A DNA stretch of 64,000 bases from Dyadobacter frigoris. GTDB taxonomy: Bacteria; Bacteroidota; Bacteroidia; Cytophagales; Spirosomataceae. Both the position numbers and the translations under genes were made by a program. The DNA lies in NCBI RefSeq assembly GCF_005280585.1, contig NZ_SZVO01000012.1:186001-250000 (forward strand), in the 5' to 3' direction. Shown here piece after piece: positions 34,493 to 43,803 of this stretch. The notes beneath the pieces were generated by a model, which saw only the letters and a list, made by a program, of their open reading frames with translations, was not told the DNA's origin and ran no database searches. The first letter of the stretch is position 1, and each line of letters starts with the position of its first letter.

Positions 34493-34596
34493 TAAGGCCT
34501 GTTGTTAATACAAAAAAATCTTAGCAATATCTAGCAGTAGAAAACATTCTACAAAGAAATATTATTATTTCTACCTGTTTTAAAGAATTGCTTACG

Positions 34597-34730
34597 TACT
34601 TTTGCGTCGTTCTAATATACATTATTGTATTTAAGCACTATTCCTTTATTCTTTCTTCTGGAAAAAGGAATACAAAACGTTGAGTGTAATGCATAACACC
34701 TACCTTGAAATCAAAGTAGGTGTTTTTTTG
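34597..34730 (+). ncRNA. Possible small RNA with terminator
   Basis: A TACTTTTG -7-type box at 34597-34604 is followed by an ATTCCTTT/AAAGGAAT hairpin (about 34640-34672) and a strong terminator at 34695-34729, with no coding frame between. A transcript of about 120 bases is possible. No correctly spaced TTTG precedes the box, and the terminator may simply serve the peroxiredoxin gene. Confidence 0.25.
34695..34729 (+). terminator. Strong intrinsic terminator
   Basis: AACACCTAC at 34695-34703 pairs with GTAGGTGTT at 34716-34724 and runs into seven T. Confidence 0.85.
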
Positions 34731-34753
34731 TTCAAGGTGCTATAAAATAAATG

Positions 34754-35641
34754 TCAGGCTGAAAACAGAGAAGCGTAATCATTTATAAAATTATCAAAAC
34801 CCCGGGCCTCGTTTCCAGTGGCTTCCTTAACACCCGATTTTACTTCAGCAGCTTCTCCAAGTTTGTAATGCGCATAATCTTCAACCAGTCCTTCCGCCTG
34901 CCATTCAGGAAAACCGACATGCAAAAGCGTTTGTTTCAAAGCTTTTGGCGTGATATTGATAAATTCAATTTTGCGGCCCACGGCTACTGAAAGTTTTTCG
35001 GCCATTTGATTATGTGTCAGTGATTCGGGGCCGGTAAGGTCATATGTTTTACCTTCGTGCGCTGCGAATGACAATGCTTCTCCGGCAACTGCTGCAATAT
35101 CGCGGGTATCAATCATGCTGATTTTGGCATCGCCGATGGCACCAAAAAACTGATTTTGTTTGATAATGGTTTCCCGAAAACCCAAAAGTCCCTGCATAAA
35201 TAAATTGGGTCGTAAAAACGTGTAGGTCATTCCGGATTCTTTGATCAGATTTTCGATAACGGCATGATATCTCAAAAAGCGGACAGTGGAATTTACATCC
35301 GCAGCCCACTGGGAAAGTTTTACGATGTGTTTTACACCGGCACGGGCGGCTGCGTTTACAAAAGCAGTTTGCTGCTGCTCGGCTAGTTCAGAAGAATTGG
35401 TTAATAAAAATGCTTTTTCGATTCCTTTCAAGGCATTTTCGAGGGATACGGTATCGTTAAAATCTCCCAAAACAACTTCTGTGCCGGGAAAAGTTAGTGA
35501 CTCAAGATCTTTGGCGTGATCCATCGAGCGGACCATAGCGCGGAAAGGAATCCCCTTTGAGGCTAAATATTTTGTGAGCTCTTTTCCGATATTTCCCGTG
35601 GCGCCGGTGATAAGAATACTGGCTGATTTTGACTGTGGCAT
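34754..35641 (-). CDS. NmrA-family NAD(P)-binding oxidoreductase
   Basis: 295 residues. It has the Rossmann motif GATGNIG at the N-terminus (SILITGATGNIGKELTKYLA), an NADP-friendly MVRSMDHAK after the second strand, and LRPNLFMQGLLGF, the family motif also seen in the 3563-4456 gene. It belongs to the azoreductase/quinone reductase-like NmrA group (QOR2-like), soluble, and probably uses NADPH. The divergent AraC gene (182 bases between starts) may regulate it. Confidence 0.85.
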   Translation of the reverse strand: MPQSKSASILITGATGNIGKELTKYLASKGIPFRAMVRSMDHAKDLESLTFPGTEVVLGDFNDTVSLENALKGIEKAFLLTNSSELAEQQQTAFVNAAARAGVKHIVKLSQWAADVNSTVRFLRYHAVIENLIKESGMTYTFLRPNLFMQGLLGFRETIIKQNQFFGAIGDAKISMIDTRDIAAVAGEALSFAAHEGKTYDLTGPESLTHNQMAEKLSVAVGRKIEFINITPKALKQTLLHVGFPEWQAEGLVEDYAHYKLGEAAEVKSGVKEATGNEARGFDNFINDYASLFSA

Positions 35642-35823
35642 GTTTTTAATGTTTATGTGATTAATAACTAATATGTCAAAAGTACAGCTGCGTTTGCCGG
35701 GGAAATTGTAAGAAAACGAAATCCGGTTAATCCGCGCGAACTGAAAACAAATAATTATATCTAACTTTCATTGTCATATTGTTTAAACAAATCCATACCC
35801 AAAGCAGTCGGAAATCGAAAAAG

Positions 35824-36672
35824 ATGGAACCAGCTGGAATTCATATTGATGTAGATGCGCCACTGAATGAGGTGATTAAATATTTGTACTGTATCCAGAC
35901 TCCGGTGGATTTTGAAACCACATACCAGCATTTATCACCGAATCTGGAAATGATGCTCATCTTCAATTTTGGAAAGCCTGTTGGCTTTTCTTTTGCTGAT
36001 AATACGTCTGCTGATCTGAAAATCAATAAAGTTGCAGTAATTGGGCCGTTGAGGAAAATGCTTACTTATGAATTGCAGCCGGAAACAAATCTGATCGTTG
36101 TTGTATTTAATCCGCAAGGTTTTTACAGATTAATGCAGCTTCCGATGGATGGAATGGGGGAGAGTGATCTTATTGATCCGGATGAATTATTACAAATAAC
36201 AGGTTTTCTTGCTTTATGGAAACAGCTTGATAGTTTGCCTTCATTAGAAGACAAAATCGTTTTGTTAAAGGAGTACGGACTCAATTTTATTCAGGATGCC
36301 GATCATGCTACTTCACCTTTGTTAAAGGGAATTGATTATTTTGAAAATCCGATGATTCAGCCTGTGCGGGCAATTGCAATGGATTCAGATCTTTCGGAAC
36401 GAACGATTCAGTTGCGTTTTAAAAAATATCTTGGTTATTCTCCCAAAGAATTGCTCCGTTTTTTACGTTTCAAAAAGATAATAAGCAGCATTTTGAAGCT
36501 TGAAAATCAGGAAGTTGACTGGCACGGACTTGTTGAAGAATTTGGTTATCACGATCAAAGTCATTTAATTAAAGATTTTCACCATTACCTGGGCACTACG
36601 CCTCATAAGTTTGTAAGGGAAATCGTCGGAAAAGAGTTTTGTATGAGCAGGGAAGGCAAATTTTATTCCTGA
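35824..36672 (+). CDS. AraC-family regulator with DUF6597-like N-terminal domain
   Basis: 282 residues from the ATG at 35824 (MEPAGIHIDVDAPLNEV); a TTG at 35779 is less likely. The N-terminal part (LEMMLIFNFGKPVGF, VAVIGPLRKMLTYELQPE) is the beta-rich sensor typical of regulators with DUF6597. The C-terminal AraC domain is seen in AMDSDLSERTIQLRFKKYLG and VEEFGYHDQSHLIKDFHHYL (20 shown), ending TPHKF. It is divergent from the NmrA-like oxidoreductase, which is its likely target. Confidence 0.85.
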   Translation: MEPAGIHIDVDAPLNEVIKYLYCIQTPVDFETTYQHLSPNLEMMLIFNFGKPVGFSFADNTSADLKINKVAVIGPLRKMLTYELQPETNLIVVVFNPQGFYRLMQLPMDGMGESDLIDPDELLQITGFLALWKQLDSLPSLEDKIVLLKEYGLNFIQDADHATSPLLKGIDYFENPMIQPVRAIAMDSDLSERTIQLRFKKYLGYSPKELLRFLRFKKIISSILKLENQEVDWHGLVEEFGYHDQSHLIKDFHHYLGTTPHKFVREIVGKEFCMSREGKFYS

Positions 36673-36747
36673 CAACGGTTTCTATAATTATGATAATACG
36701 GGAATATTAAGTTAACTAGCGCCTTTTCTCAGTTTAACTTACCGATA

Positions 36748-37080
36748 ATGGCGAATTTCCAGGTCTTTAAAAGCAGCACAAAAAATCAGTATTATTATCT
36801 TTTAAAAGCAACCGGAAATTCCCAGTTAATTCTTTCCTGTGAAGGCTTTACTTCAAAACAAAATTGTCTGGATGCCATAAAATACATCCGCGAAAGAGCT
36901 GCGGACGATGAATTTTATGAAAGAACGAGCAGTTATCTGAACTACATTTTCGTAGTAAAAGCAGCCGACGGAACGGTTATTGGTAAAGGGGAACATTACA
37001 CGATCGAAAGTGCCAGGGAAAATAGTATCGAAATGATTAAAAGCGGATCAGAAAAAGCAGTTGTTCAGGATTTCTGCTAA
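36748..37080 (+). CDS. YegP-family (DUF1508) tandem-repeat protein
   Basis: 110 residues made of two DUF1508 repeats: FQVFKSSTKNQYYYLLKATG with the start of a helix at SKQNCLDAIKYIRERA, then FVVKAADGTVIGKGEHYT with SARENSIEMIKSGS. Small beta-hairpin plus helix units of this type are common; E. coli YegP is stress-induced, with unknown biochemistry. It is cytoplasmic, and separate from the MarR gene, which has its own promoter just downstream. Confidence 0.8.
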   Translation: MANFQVFKSSTKNQYYYLLKATGNSQLILSCEGFTSKQNCLDAIKYIRERAADDEFYERTSSYLNYIFVVKAADGTVIGKGEHYTIESARENSIEMIKSGSEKAVVQDFC

Positions 37081-37096
37081 ATGAATATTCCGAAAG

Positions 37097-37152
37097 TTTG
37101 ACGGTAATGATTAAACACCTATACTTGTATAATCATTGACTAATCAAGTATA
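37097..37152 (+). promoter_or_regulatory. Promoter and inverted-repeat operator of the marR-type gene
   Basis: TTTG at 37097-37100, 19 bases, then TATACTTG (one base off TAnnTTTG) at 37120-37127. The -7 box is one arm of an inverted repeat TATACTTG / CAAGTATA (37120-37127 and 37145-37152) whose other arm reaches the start codon, suggesting autorepression by the MarR protein. Confidence 0.55.
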
Positions 37153-37583
37153 TGTCAGCAATAAATGAGTCGCTTACTATTTTAATGAATCTTGCGAAAG
37201 TCCAGTCCATTGTTTCCCGGCGTTTTGACCGCCTGAATATGCATGGAATTGGTTTTACGGATTTTATGATTTTGTATTTTTTAAACCAGTCGGCCGGACA
37301 AAGTATGCGTCGGATTGATCTTGCTGAAAAGGCGGGAATAACTGCCTCGGGAATAACCAGGACACTTTTGCCATTGGAAAAAATTGGGCTGGTGGGCAGG
37401 GAGACAAATGGAAGAGATGCGAGGGTTAGTTATGTCATACTTACGGAAGCCGGGAAACAGCTGTTTAACAATGCCAGCGGAACTGCCAATGCATTGGCAA
37501 CGGAGATTATTTCCGCTGAAAATGCAGCAAATAATGGCATGTTATTTGAATTATTGACACAATTAGGTGGTAACATAAATTGA
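37152..37583 (+). CDS. MarR-family transcriptional regulator
   Basis: 143 residues. The winged helix reads RRIDLAEKAGITASGITRTL then LEKIGLVGRETNGRDARVSY, with the DxR wing motif (DARVSYVILTEAG). It forms a dimer through N- and C-terminal helices. It shares an operon with the phosphotransferase gene (11 bases downstream). An inverted repeat that overlaps its own promoter and start codon is a likely binding site. Confidence 0.9.
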   Translation: MSAINESLTILMNLAKVQSIVSRRFDRLNMHGIGFTDFMILYFLNQSAGQSMRRIDLAEKAGITASGITRTLLPLEKIGLVGRETNGRDARVSYVILTEAGKQLFNNASGTANALATEIISAENAANNGMLFELLTQLGGNIN

Positions 37584-37594
37584 AATAAAAGCCG

Positions 37595-38620
37595 ATGGAA
37601 ACTTCATTTTTACCTTCAATAATGCCAGCTGAAAAGCTGAAAGCAGTAGAAAAAGCACTGTTGGATACCTTTGGTGATGTGAATCTTACCGACGTCACTT
37701 CGATAAAAGGCGGACTTTCAGGTTCGCTGGTTTACAAGATTGCAATGGATAGCCAGAGTTATATCTTAAAAATTGATATGGATGCAAGTCCTGTTTCGGG
37801 TGATAATACTTTTAATTGTTTGGAAACTGCTTCTCAGGCTGGTGTCGCTCCAAAAGTTTATTATTTGAATAAATCAGAGGGAATATCCGTTACCGCATTT
37901 ATAAATAATGTGCCTTTGCGGGCTGTTTATAATTCGCCGGATTTACTATTTACGGAGCTCGCAAAAACGATCAGGCTTATACATCAAATGCCTCTTTTTG
38001 AAAAAGAAAAAAACTTACTGGTCACAATTGATACACTGGTTACGGAGTTCAGGAAATCGGGAATGCTGGCAGGGCCTATTCTGGATGAATGTTTTGACTA
38101 TTTTGATGTGATCCGAAAACATTATCCCTGGCACGACAGCGATAATGTTTCCAGTCACAATGATTTGAATCCGAGCAATATAACTTGCGATGGAGAAAGG
38201 ATCTGGGTTATAGATTGGGATGTGGCGTCCCAAAGTGACCGTTATGTTGACCTTGCCACTACCGCTAATTTTTTCGTACATACGGACGAACAAGAAAGAT
38301 ATTTTCTGGAAAATTACTTTGAAGGTGTTTTGGATGAATATAAAACCGCCAGATTCTTTTTAATGCGGCAAACGTGCAGGATTGTTTATGCCATGCTAAT
38401 GTTTAAACTGGCAGATAAATTGAAACCTGCGGGAGAAAACCATGGTAACGATATGGAAGTACCTGATTTAAAGGAAATCGGTGAGCGAATGCGTGCTGGT
38501 ACCATGCAGATTTCTTCTTATGAAGGTCAGATGATTTTTGGAAAAGCAATGATTAATGAATCCTTGAAAAATATGCGATTGCCACGTTTCAATTTGTCTA
38601 TTGATATCATGAACCGGTGA
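37595..38620 (+). CDS. Aminoglycoside phosphotransferase/choline kinase-family enzyme
   Basis: 341 residues with the APH kinase fold. The nucleotide loop is IKGGLSGSLVYKIAM, followed by YILKIDMD with the ATP-contacting Lys. The catalytic Brenner motif is SSHNDLNPSNITCDG (HxDxxxxN) and the metal-binding Asp is in VWVIDWDVAS-like IWVIDWDVA. It phosphorylates a small hydroxyl- or amine-containing compound with ATP; substrate unknown, with homoserine, choline or drug kinases as relatives. It is co-transcribed with the MarR regulator, so a compound that MarR senses may be the substrate. The usual resistance enzymes are shorter, near 260 residues. Confidence 0.85.
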   Translation: METSFLPSIMPAEKLKAVEKALLDTFGDVNLTDVTSIKGGLSGSLVYKIAMDSQSYILKIDMDASPVSGDNTFNCLETASQAGVAPKVYYLNKSEGISVTAFINNVPLRAVYNSPDLLFTELAKTIRLIHQMPLFEKEKNLLVTIDTLVTEFRKSGMLAGPILDECFDYFDVIRKHYPWHDSDNVSSHNDLNPSNITCDGERIWVIDWDVASQSDRYVDLATTANFFVHTDEQERYFLENYFEGVLDEYKTARFFLMRQTCRIVYAMLMFKLADKLKPAGENHGNDMEVPDLKEIGERMRAGTMQISSYEGQMIFGKAMINESLKNMRLPRFNLSIDIMNR

Positions 38621-38626
38621 ATTAAA

Positions 38627-39358
38627 TTATCGTGTTTGTCCAAGCGGTCTCAACACGATTTCGTTTACACTGATATTTCCGGGCTGGCTGATAGCATATA
38701 TAACAGCGTTAGAAATGGCCTCTTCCTCCATTTTTGGCATATTCTGTAAATTACTGAAAGCGGATTTTATCATCGGGCTGGTAATGTCGTGACCTAACTC
38801 TGACTTTGTAGCACCGGGAAAAACAGTGGTTACCTTTATCGTTCGGGCAACTTCTTCACGCAGGGTTTCCATTATTGCTTTTACTGCAAACTTGGTTCCG
38901 CTATACACGCCAATGCCGGGCGTGGTTTTGATCCCGCCAACAGAAGAAGTTGCCAGAATATGGCCCTGACCTCTTCGCAGCATGTGTGGTAAAACGGCAT
39001 TGATTCCGTACAAAACGCCTTTAATATTTATATCAATCATTTGGTCCCATTCCTCTACATGCCCTTCTTCAAAAAAAGAAACCGGCATAATACCAGCATT
39101 ATTCCAGAATACATCCACATCTCCGAATCTGTCAATTGTTTGCCTCACCAGATTGTCCAGATCAGAACGTTTGCTTACATCCGTTACCACATACATGGCA
39201 TTTTCGCCCAGTTCTTCGGCCAAAAGTTTTAGCTGATCTTCTCTTCTGGCTGCCAGAACTACCTTTGCTCCAAGTTTTATCAGTTTGCGAGCTGTGGCTG
39301 CGCCTATACCACTGCTTGCTCCGGTAATGACGATTACTTTATTTTCGATATTTTCCAT
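38627..39358 (-). CDS. Classical short-chain dehydrogenase (YdfG-like group)
   Basis: 243 residues. TGASSGIGAATARKL is the cofactor loop, NNAGIMP follows at about 85, and the catalytic Ser-Tyr-Lys lie in ILATSSVGGIKT and YSGTKFAVKAIME. AARREDQL after the second strand points to NADPH. The ending (VIYAISQPGNISVNEIVLRP) is common in the YdfG/serine 3-dehydrogenase-like group. It is convergent with the phosphotransferase gene, with six bases between stop codons. Confidence 0.9.
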   Translation of the reverse strand: MENIENKVIVITGASSGIGAATARKLIKLGAKVVLAARREDQLKLLAEELGENAMYVVTDVSKRSDLDNLVRQTIDRFGDVDVFWNNAGIMPVSFFEEGHVEEWDQMIDINIKGVLYGINAVLPHMLRRGQGHILATSSVGGIKTTPGIGVYSGTKFAVKAIMETLREEVARTIKVTTVFPGATKSELGHDITSPMIKSAFSNLQNMPKMEEEAISNAVIYAISQPGNISVNEIVLRPLGQTR

Positions 39359-39559
39359 TTCTTAATTTTGGTAAACCTGTAAATAGTATCTTTCAGATGC
39401 TGTTAATTTATTTATGATTTTCAGCAATACAAATTTAGATTTGGACTCAGGAATTTAAATTATGCCAATCAAATACATCGTTATGAATTGGCGACGAGCG
39501 TTTTCTTTTTCGTTTAAATTTAAAGTGGCAGTAAACTTTAATGCTTTTTGATACCGCGA

Positions 39560-40230
39560 AAATTGTGAAGTTGATCATCACATCTCAAAGTCAATATTTT
39601 AACTATGTGGCCAACAGCAGAGCCACTCCAATTAATTTTGACAAACACTTTTATTAGGTAGTTACCATACCAGAACGCTTGTCAAAATTGAAAAAAAGAA
39701 CGTAACCAGTGATTGTTCGAACGAAACAATTATATTTTCAGTAACATTGGTCGCACCGACAGAGGGTATAATAAGTGCTGTGAAGACACAGGCTGTTTAT
39801 TTTGCAGTAATTCCCAAATTTTCAGAAGATACAAAAGTGAAATTTGAGGTTATTTATTAAATCTGAGAAATTCGCTTCTTAAATATCTATTGTATTTTGG
39901 CAATCACCTTCTGCAAAACATGATGACGGAACGACAGTAATCATAACGACCGCAGTCTGCAACATCGCCGGTTCAGGGGTAAAATTCCCGATCAGAAGGT
40001 CCCTATTATGTGGAAAGTGGAAATATAAAAAAATCCAGTCGGAATCTGGACAGGAGTTGACTCCATCGAAATTACACGGATCAAAAGATTGAAATAAAAC
40101 TGCTTCTATATTAACAGATCAAAAATATCTTAAAGTTTATAATCAGATTCCATCTTGGAAATATTGTATTGCAGTTAACAAAAAGCCAGGGTTTTATACG
40201 GCTCATATTTTGCAGAAAAGCGGCAGATAA
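39560..40230 (+). pseudogene. Decayed secreted-protein gene, several frames
   Basis: Successive frames on the plus strand give protein-like pieces broken by stops: ITSQSQYFNYVANSRATP, then SVTLVAPTEGIISAVKTQ and YFAVIPKFSEDTKVKFEVIY (about 39750-39860), then DDGTTVIITTAVCNIAGSGV (about 39920-39980), and finally YLKVYNQIPSWKYC with KKPGFYTAHILQKSGR (about 40130-40230). The order and beta-rich composition suggest a surface or adhesin-like protein. No open frame exceeds about 75 codons. The whole 1.2-kb gap 39359-40577 has no intact gene. Confidence 0.4.
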
Positions 40231-40577
40231 TTGGTTGCTTCAAAACATCGAATTCTATTTTCACATTTAAATAGTTCAAGTGAACAATTTGGCTATTTCG
40301 GATTTTTGGCTTCTAAATTAGTCAAAAACCATAAATTATTTATTTTATTTTTGGATTTGTTCAAGCTGATAACGTTCCCGGTTTCGTTTGCGTAGAAAAA
40401 CCTTTATTTGTGTTTGGTATTATCTGAAAAGGTCATGTAATTAACTTTTGCCTTGGTCAGGTGTTTAAACGGGATTCGCGGAATAATTCAATTAATGTCA
40501 TTTTGAATTGAAATAATTTTTGCTGAACTATATTAAATTGACCAAAAGATAATTCAATCTCTAAATCGGGTTTTACG

Positions 40578-42722
40578 TTGATAAATAAATATATTATAAC
40601 TGGTTTTTTTGTAATATGGTTAAGTTGGGCTGATAATACTTTTACTCAGAAAATCGATCGGAAGTTGGTTGTAAACAGGCATAATGTACAAGTTAAATCA
40701 GTAGACACGCTGTCTTCGCTAACCATCGGAAATGGAAAGTTTGCTTTTACCGTGGATGTTACCGGACTGCAATCTTTTCCGGAATATTATGCCAAAGGAG
40801 TTCCGCTTGGAACACAGTCGGAGTGGGGCTGGCATTCATTTCCCAATTCTGATGAATTGAAATTCAGCGAAACTTTGAAACCCTATAATTTTAACGGACA
40901 TCCCAATAGCCTGTATTCAGTGCAAATAAATGAACCGGCAAGAAATAGAAAGGCAGTAAATTATTTCAGAGAAAATCCTGCACGACTTCAATTGGGAAAC
41001 GTCGGTTTTGAAATTATTAAAAAGGATGGTTCTGTTGCAAAGCCACAAGACATTCAGGCAATAAATCAGGAACTGAATGTATGGACAGGACAGATTACAA
41101 GCAATTTTTCGGTTGAAGGATCAGCGGTAAAAGTTATTACCTACGCTGACGCGGAGAAAGATATTATTGCGGTGAAGATTGAATCAGAATTACTTAAATC
41201 AAAAAGGCTGAAAATCAGGTTCAGATTTCCTTACCCGACAAATCAGTTTACAGACGTCGGCACAAATTATACTAACAATTCTTCGCATCAAACAGTGTTA
41301 AGCCAGCCAGATGAATTATCCGCTTTGTTTAGCCGCAAGCTCGATAATGATCAATATTATGTAACGGCGAAGTGGAAAGACGATGCCACAATTAGTAAAA
41401 CAGGTGATCATGATTTCAATCTGCTCCCAAATGCGAACGGCAGTTTTGAAATTTCTGTGTCGTTTTCACCAGAAAAAACGATCAATCCGAATTCAACATT
41501 TAATGAAATTGAGAAAAGCAGTGTGTCTGGCTGGGAGAAATTTTGGTTGTCGGGAGCAGCAATCGATTTAAAAGGAAGTACGGATAACCGCGCGGATGAG
41601 CTTGAAAGGCGGATTATTCTTTCCCAATATCTGACGCGGGTGCAATGTGCCGGAAATTTTCCTCCGCAAGAAACCGGGCTAACTTACAATAGCTGGTTCG
41701 GGAAACCGCATATGGAAATGTACTGGTGGCACGCGGCACACTATGCTCTCTGGGGACGAACAGATTTGCTGGAAAAGGGAATGAACTGGTATTTTAGTGC
41801 CTATGAAGGTGCAGTAGATATTGCCAAAAGGCAAGGATACAAAGGTGTCAGGTGGCAAAAGATGACGGATCATGCCGGTGTCGAATCGCCATGGTCGGTA
41901 GGTTCTTTTCTTATCTGGCAGCAGCCGCATGTGATTTATCTGGCAGAATTGATTTATCGTAATAATCCGTCTAAAGCTGTTCTGGAAAAATACCAGAAGC
42001 TGATTTTTGGCAGTGCCGAATTCATGGCCTCGTTTGCAGAGTATGATCCTGCCACCAATCGGTACAATCTGGGAAAGGGCATTATACCTGCTCAGGAATG
42101 TTATAATCCACTTGAAACGTTCAATTCACCATATGAACTTGCCTACTGGAAATGGGCTTTACAAGTTGCCCAGAAGTGGCGGGTTCGCTTAGGAATGCAG
42201 CCGGATAAAGAATGGCAAAATGTGATCGAAAAACTCACGCCTCTTGCTCAAAAAGATGGGGTTTATAAAGCTGCCGAAAGTGTTGAAGATTCATATTCTC
42301 CCGAAAGCAAATATACGATTGATCATCCGGCTGTACTTGCTGCCCTGAGCACTCTTCCGTCAAACGAATTTGTTGATACGCAGATCATGCAGAAAACGTA
42401 TGATACCATTGAAAAAGTCTGGCATTGGGAGCGTACCTGGGGCTGGGATTTTCCTATGATTGCGATGACTGCTACGCGTCTTCATCAGCCGGAGGAAGCG
42501 ATAGACGCACTTTTTAAAAATATAACCACCAATACTTATTTGCCAAACGGCCACAATTATCAGGATAAAAGACTTACGATCTATTTGCCCGGAAATGGTG
42601 GTTTGCTTGCTGCTATCGCCTTAATGTGCGCAGGTTTTGGCGATAATAAAATCCCTGATCCGGGCTTTCCCAAAAACGGAAAGTGGAAAGTAAGATGGGA
42701 AGGCCTTAAACCACAACCCTGA
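40578..42722 (+). CDS. Exported six-hairpin glycoside hydrolase-like protein
   Basis: 714 residues starting at a TTG (40578); no ATG precedes the conserved part, and the TTG gives a signal peptide (YIITGFFVIWLSWA). The N-terminal half is a beta-sandwich (LTIGNGKFAFTVDVTGLQSF; VITYADAEKDIIAVKIES). The C-terminal half is an alpha/alpha barrel: KPHMEMYWWHAAHYALWG, ESPWSVGSFLIWQQPHVI, ETFNSPYELAYWKWAL and VWHWERTWGWDFPM. This layout is that of GH65/GH95-like enzymes; Glu and Asp candidates for catalysis lie in these motifs. It opens a three-gene pectin operon (6 bases before the pectinesterase gene), so a role in trimming pectin side chains or oligosaccharides is inferred. Confidence 0.7.
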   Translation: MINKYIITGFFVIWLSWADNTFTQKIDRKLVVNRHNVQVKSVDTLSSLTIGNGKFAFTVDVTGLQSFPEYYAKGVPLGTQSEWGWHSFPNSDELKFSETLKPYNFNGHPNSLYSVQINEPARNRKAVNYFRENPARLQLGNVGFEIIKKDGSVAKPQDIQAINQELNVWTGQITSNFSVEGSAVKVITYADAEKDIIAVKIESELLKSKRLKIRFRFPYPTNQFTDVGTNYTNNSSHQTVLSQPDELSALFSRKLDNDQYYVTAKWKDDATISKTGDHDFNLLPNANGSFEISVSFSPEKTINPNSTFNEIEKSSVSGWEKFWLSGAAIDLKGSTDNRADELERRIILSQYLTRVQCAGNFPPQETGLTYNSWFGKPHMEMYWWHAAHYALWGRTDLLEKGMNWYFSAYEGAVDIAKRQGYKGVRWQKMTDHAGVESPWSVGSFLIWQQPHVIYLAELIYRNNPSKAVLEKYQKLIFGSAEFMASFAEYDPATNRYNLGKGIIPAQECYNPLETFNSPYELAYWKWALQVAQKWRVRLGMQPDKEWQNVIEKLTPLAQKDGVYKAAESVEDSYSPESKYTIDHPAVLAALSTLPSNEFVDTQIMQKTYDTIEKVWHWERTWGWDFPMIAMTATRLHQPEEAIDALFKNITTNTYLPNGHNYQDKRLTIYLPGNGGLLAAIALMCAGFGDNKIPDPGFPKNGKWKVRWEGLKPQP

Positions 42723-42728
42723 TATCAG

Positions 42729-43750
42729 ATGAATTATTTAAAATTAATACTGGCCGTTATTTTTTTTCTTTTGGTTAAAAAAGATGTGGTCGCACAGGAT
42801 AAAATATTGCCAAAAACGATAACCGTAGCGCAGGATGGAAGTGGAAATTATAAGACCATTCAGGAAGCTGTAAATTCTGTAAGAGATTTGGGGCAGGAGC
42901 GGGTGAAAATTTACATAAAGAAAGGTACGTATCGCGAAAAACTGGTGATTCCGTCCTGGAAAACGGCGATTTCACTTATCGGCGAAGATGCTGCCAATAC
43001 GATTATTACACATAATGATTATTCCGGAAAACCGGTTGAGAGGCCGGGGAAAGATCTGTTTGGCAATGAAAAATTTGTAACCTACACAACTTTTACCGTT
43101 TTGGTGCAAGGGAATGATTTCGCAGCCGAAAACCTGACGATCGAAAATAGTTCGGGAAGAGTGGGGCAGGCGCGGTAGCACTCCATGTGGAGGCGGATCG
43201 GTGTGTGATTAAAAATTGTCGGATGCTGGGAAATCAGGACACGCTTTATGCCGCTGGCGAAAATACCCGGCAATATTTTCAGGATTGTTATATTGAAGGA
43301 ACCGTTGATTTTATTTTTGGAGAAGCAACAGCCGTTTTTCAAAATTGTATCATTAAAAGTCTGTCTGATTCCTATGTAACGGCCGCTTCAACGCGCCCGG
43401 GACAACGATTCGGATTTGTGTTTTTTAATTGCAAACTTATCTCGGATGCATCCGCGCAAAAGGTATTTCTGGGACGACCGTGGCGACCTTTTGCCAAAAC
43501 CGTTTTTATTAAATCTGATCTAGGCCCGCATATTTTTCCGGCGGGCTGGGATCCGTGGACAGGCGATGTTATGTTTTCCGAAAAAACAAAAACTGCGTAT
43601 TATGCGGAATTTGGAAATACAGGAAATGGTGCAACGATAAAGGAACGGGTTAAATGGTCGAGACAGCTGACCGCAAAAGAAGCGGACGGGTATACAGTTG
43701 AGAAAATTCTTGGCGGTTATGATCACTGGAATCCGCTGGGTGTTAAGTGA
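42729..43750 (+). pseudogene. Pectinesterase (CE8) gene split by a 2-bp insertion near 43163
   Basis: The first frame (42729-43178) has a signal peptide (MNYLKLILAVIFFLLV) and the pectinesterase start TVAQDGSGNYKTIQEAVNSV, KIYIKKGTYREKL. It stops early at VGQAR. Another frame continues (from VALHVEADRC through 43750) with all active-site motifs: GNQDTLYA, DFIFGEATAVFQNC, SYVTAASTR and FLGRPWRPFAKTVF. Removing one GC from the GCGC at about 43167-43170 restores VGQAVALHVE. The enzyme would remove methyl esters from pectin in the periplasm or outside. As written the gene makes no complete enzyme; a sequencing error is not excluded. It lies between two pectin genes in one operon. Confidence 0.85.
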
Positions 43751-43803
43751 AAAGGTGGCATTTGATTATCTGTGAGGCTTGTTTTATTAAATAATAGATT
43801 GAA

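Noticed and set aside
34754-36672. A toxin/antitoxin or defence pair formed by the divergent genes
   Set aside because: They are an NmrA-type oxidoreductase and an AraC regulator, a usual metabolic pairing.
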